Positions 1-7,200 of a stretch of DNA of 11,053 nucleotides are shown here, piece by piece. The translations under genes were made by a program, and so were the position numbers. The notes under the pieces were generated by a model. It had not been told where the DNA came from and did not search any database. It saw only the letters and a program-made list of their open reading frames with translations. The stretch lies in the NCBI GenBank assembly GCA_030636465.1, contig DAOVWW010000016.1:1-11053 (forward strand). Direction: 5' to 3'. This DNA comes from Gammaproteobacteria bacterium. GTDB taxonomy: Bacteria; Pseudomonadota; Gammaproteobacteria; BMS3Bbin11. Each line of letters begins with the position of its first letter. The stretch's first letter is position 1.

Positions 1-405
1 AATCAAATCTTCCAGATTTTTTATCTTCAGGTCCTTACGGGTCACCATGGTACTTTCGTGGCGATTGCCAATATAGATAACTTTTACATCCTCACCCTGT
101 TGGCGCATGACTATCGATAGTGGTGCAATCATAAATGCCACATCTATTTGCCCATTTCTTAATGACTCTGCCATTTCTGCAAATGAGGCAAACTTAAGGG
201 CCTTGTAGCGAATCCCGTCTCTATCCTTGCTGGCATAATCGAGTAGAGGCGCTGCCAGGTTTGTAATAACAGGCATATAGCCCATTCTTAAAATCTTGCG
301 ACTGGTGTCTTCTGAATTTACCAGAAAATGTAGCCATGTAATAAGAACTAGCCAGGCAAGTGTGCTTAGCAGAACTTTCGTATAGTTGGATGTTTTATGC
401 CACAT
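1..405 (-). CDS. ABC transporter substrate-binding protein, NitT/TauT (SsuA/NrtA-like) type, partial
   Basis: Only the first 135 codons are present; the gene runs off the left edge. The frame opens with ATG at 403-405 and overlaps the end of the ATPase gene by 11 bases, which suggests translational coupling. Residues 11-29 form a hydrophobic helix after a short basic start. There is no lipobox cysteine and no clear signal-peptidase site, so the helix may stay as a membrane anchor. From residue 38 the sequence looks like a periplasmic binding lobe: a first beta strand (ILRMGYMPV) with 'MPVITNLAAPL' in place of the family's usual start of helix 1, then 'LRNGQIDVAFM' around 82-92, the usual NitT/TauT signature in which a gene product counts or samples candidate ligand sites. 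The adjoining permease and ATPase belong to the same class. The ligand cannot be told from this part; nitrate, cyanate, bicarbonate, sulfonate, taurine and pyrimidine precursors are all known for the class. A fusion to a downstream signalling domain cannot be excluded. Confidence 0.78.
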   Translation of the reverse strand, partial: MWHKTSNYTKVLLSTLAWLVLITWLHFLVNSEDTSRKILRMGYMPVITNLAAPLLDYASKDRDGIRYKALKFASFAEMAESLRNGQIDVAFMIAPLSIVMRQQGEDVKVIYIGNRHESTMVTRKDLKIKNLEDLI

Positions 406-1186
406 AACTAACACCCAGCATCAAAAATATTTCATCACGTAACTCACTCAAGCCTCGATCCTTATTAATATTTCTTGGCCTGGGGAAGTCCAGTTTTCGA
501 GTCATTAATACTCTCCCGGGTCTTTCCGAGAGTATGATAATTCTGTCTGCCATAATCAGTGCATCTTCAATAAAATGTGTGACCATAATCATGGTCTTAC
601 CGATGTATTCATGAATATTCACGACTTCTTCACGAATTTTTAGGTGGGTAAGATAATCAAGTCCTGTAAAAGGTTCATCCAGATAAAGAATATCTGGCTT
701 TACGGCTAGTGCGCGGGCCAGTTCTGCTCGTCGTTGCATGCCACCTGATAATGAACTGGGTAAATGATCTTCAAATCCATTCAACTCAACAAGCTCGATA
801 TATTCCATGATGCGCTCATTTTTAACTTCAGTATCCTGAATGTTACGTAATCCCAGTTCCATGTTTTCCCATACCGTCATCCATGGTAATAGACCATTTT
901 GTTGAAAGACAAAAATATGATTAGAACTTGCATGCTTAACTTTTTTGTCATTTATAATCACCTCGCCATCGTAAGCAGTATCGAAGCCAGCAATAATATT
1001 TAACAGGGTTGATTTGCCACAGCCGGAAGGGCCAAGTATACAAACCATTTCACCTTCTTCAAATGAGAGGTCAATGTTATCTAATACTTGTATGAACCCA
1101 ATCTTTGTTGAGTCATCAGGCGCCCGTTTTTTATTTCTTTTGTTATAGTGGCTTTTGTTAATATTTTTAATTTCTATATAACTCAT
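395..1186 (-). CDS. ABC transporter ATP-binding protein, NitT/TauT (SsuB/NrtD-like) family
   Basis: This 263-residue cytoplasmic ATPase powers the importer formed with the permease encoded just upstream. All nucleotide-binding motifs are intact: Walker A GPSGCGKST at 52-60, Q-loop Q95/Q96 followed by NGLLPW, signature LSGGMQ at 146-151, Walker B ILYLDEP at 166-172, D-loop GLD at 175-177 and switch His204 in MVTHF. The NGLLPWMTVWEN stretch and the C-terminal 'ERPGRVLMTRKLDFPRPR' are typical of the NitT/TauT branch. I chose the ATG at 1184-1186. An in-frame ATG at 1285 would add 33 residues with no family counterpart and overlap the permease gene by 67 bases, whereas 1186 has an AAGGA motif 7 bases upstream. 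The segment at residues 11-28 (basic, KSHYNKRNKKRAPDD) is a small insertion between the first strand and the beta strand before Walker A, slightly longer than usual. Its 3' end overlaps the binding-protein start. Confidence 0.93.
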   Translation of the reverse strand: MSYIEIKNINKSHYNKRNKKRAPDDSTKIGFIQVLDNIDLSFEEGEMVCILGPSGCGKSTLLNIIAGFDTAYDGEVIINDKKVKHASSNHIFVFQQNGLLPWMTVWENMELGLRNIQDTEVKNERIMEYIELVELNGFEDHLPSSLSGGMQRRAELARALAVKPDILYLDEPFTGLDYLTHLKIREEVVNIHEYIGKTMIMVTHFIEDALIMADRIIILSERPGRVLMTRKLDFPRPRNINKDRGLSELRDEIFLMLGVSYVA

Positions 1187-1193
1187 CTCGACA

Positions 1194-1198
1194 TCCTT
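1194..1198 (-). promoter_or_regulatory. Ribosome binding site that sets the ATPase start
   Basis: On the minus strand this reads AAGGA, 7 bases before the ATG at 1184-1186. It lies in the 32-base gap between the permease stop and the ATPase start and supports the shorter start over the ATG at 1285. Confidence 0.6.
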
Positions 1199-1218
1199 GT
1201 TAGCTGTAGAGCAAACAT

Positions 1219-1977
1219 TCAATATGCTCCCCACTTGGGCTTGCAAAATTTCTGCATAATAATGTCGATGCACAGGCCGATCCATCCAATCACTATCATC
1301 CCCACCATGACATAGTCCATGCGCAAGGCATTTCTCGAATCAAGAATCAAATAACCAAGTCCCGATTGCACTGCAATCATTTCAGCGGCAACAACTACCA
1401 GCCAGCCGACTGCAATACTCAGGCGCAAAGCAGTAATAACATCTGGAATAATCGCAGGTATGATGAGTTTGGAAATTATCTCTGTTCGATTGAAATTAAA
1501 GTTCGTGGCTACCTGGAAATAAATTGGATTGATGCGGCGTACAGCAATAGCTGTTGCCATGATTATTGAAAAAAAACAGGATAAAAATATCAGGAAAATA
1601 GCAGGATTATCACCAATGCCGAACCATAGCATTGCCAGTGGTATCCAGGCCAAAGGAGAGATGGGGCGCAAAAACTGCACCATTGGGTTAAACATTTCAT
1701 TTGCTATACGACTCATACCTAGGATGATACCCAGGGGTATTCCCAGTAAGACCGCCAGATAAAAACCTACTGTAACGCGGTAAAGACTCGCCACGGTATG
1801 TTTGAACAGTGTGCCATCGGCAACCAGCTCAATAAGACCATCAAAAACCAATGAGGGGCCAGGGAAGACCTGGTTACTCCAGCCGCTAAAACGAACAATC
1901 GCTTCCCATAGTGCGAAAGCTATAATAGTCGTTACTGTTGGTAGCAAAAAAGAGCTGTTTTTGTTTATCCATTTCAT
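1219..1977 (-). CDS. ABC transporter permease, NitT/TauT (SsuC/NrtB-like) family
   Basis: A 252-residue integral membrane protein of the binding-protein-dependent transport permease family (BPD_transp_1). Hydrophobic segments lie near residues 10-30, 63-88, 105-142, 171-203 and 221-241. The motif 'FLRPISPLAWIPLAMLWFG' at 102-120 is characteristic of NrtB/SsuC-like permeases. The cytoplasmic EAA-type coupling loop spans about 156-187, from 'VATNFNFNRTEIISKLIIP' onward, and would contact the ATPase; 'GWLVVVAAEMI' at 191-201 is another family hallmark. The length matches the family. The start ATG at 1975-1977 has AGGAG upstream with a rather long spacer of about 12 bases. It is the first gene of the ABC unit and begins 95 bases after the ParA-like gene. 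The substrate cannot be assigned from the sequence. Confidence 0.9.
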   Translation of the reverse strand: MKWINKNSSFLLPTVTTIIAFALWEAIVRFSGWSNQVFPGPSLVFDGLIELVADGTLFKHTVASLYRVTVGFYLAVLLGIPLGIILGMSRIANEMFNPMVQFLRPISPLAWIPLAMLWFGIGDNPAIFLIFLSCFFSIIMATAIAVRRINPIYFQVATNFNFNRTEIISKLIIPAIIPDVITALRLSIAVGWLVVVAAEMIAVQSGLGYLILDSRNALRMDYVMVGMIVIGWIGLCIDIIMQKFCKPKWGAY

Positions 1978-2050
1978 ACTTAGCAGATACTCCTGAAGTG
2001 CTATACCTTTATTGAGTCTCTACTTTACAAATGCTGAACTGCCAGATTTA

Positions 2051-2068
2051 TGTAGAAATATTTCTACA
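2051..2068. promoter_or_regulatory. Perfect 18-bp palindrome between the ParA-like gene and the ABC operon
   Basis: TGTAGAAATATTTCTACA is identical to its own reverse complement. It starts 4 bases after the ParA-like stop codon and ends 73 bases before the permease ATG. No T-run follows it on the minus strand and the stem is AT-rich, so it is a poor intrinsic terminator. Its shape (TGTAGA half-sites in a continuous dyad) better suits an operator for a dimeric regulator of the ABC genes. I could not find a convincing -35/-10 pair in the same 95-base gap; a TATAGC lies about 30 bases before the ATG with a weak TTGTAA 19 bases further upstream. The regulator is unknown. Confidence 0.45.
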
Positions 2069-2072
2069 GTTA

Positions 2073-3062
2073 CTAGCGAGAATTCATTGCGGCCTGGTTT
2101 TCAATAGTGGCGAAAGAGCCTTCTATTTCACGCGCCAGCTGTTGATACTGTTTCGCTGCCACACTTTCCTTGCTATAGAAAATAGTTGGTGTGTGATCGA
2201 TTTGTGATTCTTGAATCTTCTGGTCTTTGTCGATTCTGGTCTTGAATACTTTGTCCTGATATTTGCTTTTAAGTTTATCCAGAATAATGGCGCCTATAGG
2301 ATTATCCTGTTCAAATAATGTAACCAGAATATTCATCTCTATTTTATGATTAATTTTTGCTTCAATAACATTGATCATAGCTTCGATATGGCTTACCCCA
2401 TTTAGAGATAAGTAATCACATGGCATCGGGATCACCGCTGCATTGGATGCTAACAAAGCATTGAGTGTATAAAAATCACCAGAAGGAGGCGTATCGATCA
2501 GGATATAGTCAAAATTCCCCTTCACTTCAAGTAGCTTGTTCCTCAACATATATTCGAAGTTTTCATTTGGTAAATGCTTTTTTGATAATAGTGCCATTTT
2601 GCTATTTGAGGGCAATAACCAGAAATTATGATTAGTTTTTACCAGGTAACCGGATAGCTCATCATTTTCAGATTGAATAACATCAAAAAATGAGCGTGCA
2701 TCCCTGTGATTAAGTAAAAGTGTCAGGTTTGACTGAATATCAAAGTCAACCACCAGTACGCGCTTATTCATCAGTACCAGTGATGCAGCCAGGTTAAGGC
2801 ATGTCGTTGTCTTGGCGACACCACCTTTTTGATTGCATATAGTGATGACTCTACAGTTTGGGTTATCCTGATAATGTTTTTGTTTTGGTCTGACAGACGT
2901 CTCAGCAGGTAAAGAATGTGGTGTAACTTCACTATCAGAGACATGCTTTTTAACAAGAAAAGCATGCTTACATTTTCTACACCTGACTTTAAATACATCC
3001 ATCTTGGCCTTGCTTTCATCAAGCCTGTATTTAGTTTGGCATTCACCGCAGGTAATAATCAT
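2073..3062 (-). CDS. ParA-family ATPase with N-terminal MJ0042-type zinc ribbon, possible chemotaxis-array positioning protein
   Basis: A 329-residue protein with two parts. Residues 1-37 form a zinc ribbon, Cys5-x2-Cys8 and Cys28-x2-Cys31, in the pattern of the MJ0042 family (MIITC..C...Y.....-.VRC..C). A polar linker of about 30 residues follows. From residue 71 it is a ParA/Soj-type P-loop ATPase: deviant Walker A KGGVAKTT at 79-86 with the signature lysine Lys79, Walker A' DFDIQSN at 106-112 (Ile in place of the usual Pro), and Walker B ILIDTPP at 187-193. ParA relatives in che clusters (ParC in Vibrio, PpfA in Rhodobacter sphaeroides) position chemoreceptor arrays, and this gene sits directly after cheB, so the same role is inferred. 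No plasmid-type parB or centromere repeats are visible. The start ATG at 3060-3062 gives the zinc ribbon its usual extreme N-terminal place; a weak GAG motif lies 7 bases upstream. Confidence 0.85.
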   Translation of the reverse strand: MIITCGECQTKYRLDESKAKMDVFKVRCRKCKHAFLVKKHVSDSEVTPHSLPAETSVRPKQKHYQDNPNCRVITICNQKGGVAKTTTCLNLAASLVLMNKRVLVVDFDIQSNLTLLLNHRDARSFFDVIQSENDELSGYLVKTNHNFWLLPSNSKMALLSKKHLPNENFEYMLRNKLLEVKGNFDYILIDTPPSGDFYTLNALLASNAAVIPMPCDYLSLNGVSHIEAMINVIEAKINHKIEMNILVTLFEQDNPIGAIILDKLKSKYQDKVFKTRIDKDQKIQESQIDHTPTIFYSKESVAAKQYQQLAREIEGSFATIENQAAMNSR

Positions 3063-3078
3063 AAATCATCTCACTATA

Positions 3079-3092
3079 ATTCATTTGTGAAT
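3079..3092. repeat. Short inverted repeat in the cheB/parA-like gap
   Basis: ATTCA and TGAAT arms of 5 bp separated by 4 bases, within the AT-rich 91-base gap 3063-3153 and just upstream of the ParA-like start. It could be a weak hairpin near the ribosome binding site or chance in AT-rich DNA. The rest of the gap has no convincing terminator; a TTGAAA and a TATATA are present on the minus strand but spaced only 12 bases apart. Confidence 0.2.
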
Positions 3093-3153
3093 ATATAAAT
3101 CCATCAAAGTTTCAATGCACTTAAGCCTGTTTGTCCACTACATATTTTTAGCT

Positions 3154-4224
3154 TCACGAATGAACGGTATGGTCTTCCTGTGATTGCATGGCGATGGATT
3201 TTTCAATCAGTACACCTAATTCATTTACATCAACAACCTCATCCACAAGCCCGCGCTCAATCACACATTGTGTCAGGTTGGGGTATACGCAAGTTTCTGT
3301 TTTTTGCGCAATTGTTGTACCAGACATGGATCTAATCATTTCAAAGCCGTCTCCACCATCTGACCCAACACCTGTGAGCATCACCCCAATGGAATTTTTT
3401 TCAAAGGCCTCTGCAACAGAAGCAAATAGAGAATCGAGAGGATTATCTGAATCAGGGTTCGATCTTAGAACCGCTTGATGAGACTGATTAATTTGAATGT
3501 TCATTGGCTCATGATAAGAACTGATATAACAACTTCCAGGTTCAAGAACCGTTCCTTCTGTAGCAACTTCGACTTTCCATGGCGTATACTGATTAAATTC
3601 ACTGACAAAAGAAGGCAGGATTCCAGATGCAATTTCCTGTATTACGACAATAGCGGCCGGTAGCTTAGGTGATAACTGTGACAAAATACGGATGATAGTG
3701 TTTGGACCACCCAGTGTCGTACCAATAGCAACAACGCTATCCAGATCATTAAAGCCGTATTTCTCGGATAGCTGTTCCCTGACATTGATTTTCTTCAACT
3801 TGACCCTGTGTACATTTTCAATGTGTACTGCAGCAGCAATCTTTACACGTTCTATAATTTCCTTACCCTGTTCATGTATGTCACGAGAAATGGCACCTGA
3901 TGGTTTGGGCAGGAAATCAACCACACCGAGGCGTAGTGCCTCGAAGGTAATATCACCATGGCCAAACAGTGAGCTGAGCATAATGATGGGTACAGGTTCA
4001 TGAACCATGATATGGCGAATCGCACTCAAACCATCCATCACTGGCATATCTACATCTAAGGTGACTACGTCAGGTCTTAATTGCTTAATTTTACTCAGTG
4101 CTTCAATTCCGTTTGCGGCACTTCCTATAACTTCGATTTCAGAATCAGATTCAATAATTTCTTTCAGTGCATTCACCATGAAAGATGCATCATCAACTAT
4201 CAGAACCTTAATCTTCTCAGACAT
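3154..4224 (-). CDS. cheB: CheB-like chemotaxis regulator with substituted methylesterase catalytic residues
   Basis: At 356 residues this has the usual CheB length and layout: receiver domain about 4-120, linker, methylesterase-like domain about 160-345. The receiver looks active, with Asp11/Asp12, phosphoacceptor Asp57 in TLDVDMP, Ser84 and Lys107 in LPKP. In the effector domain the fold motifs are clear (VVAIGTTLGGP at 164-174, VMLTGVGSDGGDG at 281-293), but two of the three catalytic residues of Salmonella CheB (Ser164, His190, Asp286) are replaced. The GASTGG nucleophile motif reads GTTLGG, putting Thr170 at the Ser, and the QH motif reads QE, putting Glu197 at the His. Asp289 is kept. 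I read the codons directly (ACA at 3715-3717, GAA at 3634-3636) and no frameshift is involved. The family demethylates and deamidates receptor glutamates; this copy is probably a pseudoenzyme or has altered chemistry. The gene follows cheA after 36 bases with AGGA upstream of its ATG. Confidence 0.9.
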   Translation of the reverse strand: MSEKIKVLIVDDASFMVNALKEIIESDSEIEVIGSAANGIEALSKIKQLRPDVVTLDVDMPVMDGLSAIRHIMVHEPVPIIMLSSLFGHGDITFEALRLGVVDFLPKPSGAISRDIHEQGKEIIERVKIAAAVHIENVHRVKLKKINVREQLSEKYGFNDLDSVVAIGTTLGGPNTIIRILSQLSPKLPAAIVVIQEIASGILPSFVSEFNQYTPWKVEVATEGTVLEPGSCYISSYHEPMNIQINQSHQAVLRSNPDSDNPLDSLFASVAEAFEKNSIGVMLTGVGSDGGDGFEMIRSMSGTTIAQKTETCVYPNLTQCVIERGLVDEVVDVNELGVLIEKSIAMQSQEDHTVHS

Positions 4225-4260
4225 AACTATTCCTGTAATGTGGGAAGGTGACTGTCGTGC

Positions 4261-7200
4261 TTAATGCAGACGATCACTCATTTCCCCTGAGCTTGAACTC
4301 AAGGTTGAATTGGCTAACTTCATTATTCCGGCCTGTTCTCTATTGCGTCTGATCTGCAAGTCGGAAGTCATCTTCACAAGTTCATAAACATCAATAATGA
4401 GCGATATGCGTCCATCACCCACTATGGTTGCACCTGAGAAACCACTTTTCTCCTGTACATAATCCTCTAATGGTTTTATAACAACCTCTTCCTGCCCAAG
4501 TAACTCATCGACCATAAAGCCAATTCTCTGGCCATCGGTATTAACAATTACGACGAATGATTTATCAGAATCATTATCAGAGGTCACCTTGAACAGTTTT
4601 GATAAACGAAAAACGGGTAATGCAACACCACGCAAATAAATGACTTCAACGCCTTCTACCATAGATGTATCCTCGTCACTGATACGTAGGGTTTCATCAA
4701 CATTGGTTAGAGGAATGGTCATTATGTCTTTACCTACTCTGATCATCAGGGCATGAATAATAGCCAGTGTTAACGGTATTTTAAGTCTAATCTGGGTGCC
4801 TTTTCCCAGTCTGGAGTCAATATCCAGAGTGCCGTTTAATGTCTCTATATTTCTCTTAACCACATCCATGCCTACACCACGACCTGATGTAGCAGTTATC
4901 TTATCGGCAGTTGAGAAACCAGGCATCAGGATGAGGTTAAGCACTTCACGATCACTCAAGCGTTCAATTTCTTCATCAGAGTAAAGGCCTTTACTAACAG
5001 CCTTTTGTTTTATTTTATCTGGATTCAAACCACGTCCATCATCGGTCACTTGAATAACAATATGGTTACTCTCCTGATAGGCTTCAAGAATTAGCTGGCC
5101 TTTTTCAGATTTATCATTTGCTGTACGTTCTTCTATGTTCTCGATACCATGATCTATCGCGTTACGAATTATATGAATTAATGGGTCTGATATTTCTTCA
5201 ACTATCATCCTGTCAAGTTCAGTTTCTTCACCACGCAAAATAAGGTTAACTTCCTTATCTATATTACTGGTCAAGTCATGTACCAGTCGTGGGTAGCGGT
5301 TGAAGAGATGTGATACAGGCAGCATTCGCATTTTCATCACACCTTCCTGAAGTTCATTAGAGGTTCTTCCTAATGCTGCAATGGCTTCACCTAATCGATA
5401 GCTAAACGAACGGATCAACTTCACTTCTTTTTGGTCAACTCCAACGGTGTCTTTAAAGTGCTGTTGTATATCTCGCATTTCATTGAATAACTGGAAAAAA
5501 TAGGAACGATCAACAACAAGTTCACCTACCTGATTCATCAGTGTGTCAATTTTGTCAGCATCGATCCTGACACTTTTTCTAAGCTTTTTCTTGCTGGTTT
5601 CACGTGGCCGGGCAGCAGTCTCATCTGCCGTATTGCTCTCCTGTTTTTGCTGCTTGATTACGGCAGGATCCTCCTCCTTTGCAGTCATAGGGGCTTTTTC
5701 CGACTCTGAGGACACCAGTACATCAAATACTTCGTTAAGTGTATCGTATTCACTGCTGGAGACTGTTTGCAGCGACGAATCTAAACTATTACTCAAGCGT
5801 ATGCGCAAGCCATCAGCCAGTGCTTTACTGGAGCTGTCATCCTGGTTTTTGTGCGGCAAAATGCTGATAGCAGAGTTAACAGTATTAGCTTTCTCAATAA
5901 TTGTTTCAGTTTGCTCAGTTTGTTGAGTTTGTTTTGAAATAGCAGGTGTTGCTCTTGTATTTTTTAACTGTGGAAAAGCCCTGGTCAGTGTTTCAAGATA
6001 AGCATTCATGAAGTCCAGTGACGGCTCCTCACCTTGAACAATATTCAGTGTTGCTTTAGCCAGTGCATCACTCCACTCCTCATAGAAGTGAGCGAGTTCG
6101 ATATATCCCATATAATTAGCAGAAGAGTACAGGCGGTTTATTATATCGAGACAATCGACCAGCTTTTCTTCCTCATCACTTACACCCATCAGTCCTGCAT
6201 AACAGGTCGTTAATTCTGTATACTGTTCCTGTAAGTGTTCTATGAATATACTGAACAGTTCATGGTCATTTTCGTCATCTAAATCCATTTGTGATGGGGT
6301 ACTTGATAACGTTTGTTTCAGTGTTTCTTCCGTATCTGTCGCTTCCTGTGCCATTGAAGATGTTCTGTCAATAAGAAAGACTAGTTCAGCAACCAGTTCT
6401 TCAGCGGGCGATACTTCCTGCTGACTTTCCTGCAGTTCATTTATCATTAAAGTGATCTGGTAAAATCCTGCATACAACAGTTCTACAATTGATTTATCAA
6501 GCAGCACCTGCCCACTTCTTAGCAGATCCAGTAGATCTTCAATACGCTGGGTTAGTAATGATAGTTGAGCAAGTCCTGTTAACTGCGCTGCACCCTGAAT
6601 ATTGTGTATGATTCTGAATATTCTATTCAGTAAGTCTATATTTCCAATTCCATCATCTAACTGTAGAAGTAGAGCACTCATTTCATCCAGGTTTTCGCTG
6701 GATTCATTTATAAAATTATCTAGCAGAGCAAGATTGATTTCACTACCTTCTTCCACAGTCTCTTCTTGATTGAAGATATCCATTACAGCAGTACTAATAT
6801 CATTATTTTGCTCTGTAGAATCTTCTAAATCTTCTATATACGCTTGACGGACTTCTTCAAGTTGAGGAAAAGTACTGATCATATAGTCTATATTTTCATC
6901 GATTAATTCTGCTGGAACTCCTTCACCACGAAACAAAGACTCCTGCGCATCATCAAGCTTTTCACTCCAATCATCCAGAAAGTCCAGAACCTCATCGTAG
7001 CCCATGTAATTGACCGATGATTTAATACGCTGTACGGCATCACTGCATTCCAGCAAGTGTTCATCATTAACTGAGTCCTGCTTGAATTGTAATGATGCAA
7101 TACATAGCAGGCTAAATTGTTCTTTCAGGTGGTCGGAAAAAATATTAAATAATTCTTCATCATTTTTTTCATCATATTCTGTACTGGTTGCTAGAACCGG

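Noticed and set aside
1187..1285. N-terminal extension of the ATPase from an ATG at 1285
   Set aside because: It overlaps the permease gene by 67 bases, has no family counterpart, and the ATG at 1186 has a good ribosome site.
2051..2068. Intrinsic terminator for the ParA-like gene
   Set aside because: The stem is AT-rich, leaves little loop, and has no following T-run on the minus strand.
2073..3062. Plasmid or chromosome partition locus
   Set aside because: There is a ParA-like ATPase but no parB and no iteron or parS-like repeats nearby. The position behind cheB favours a chemotaxis role.
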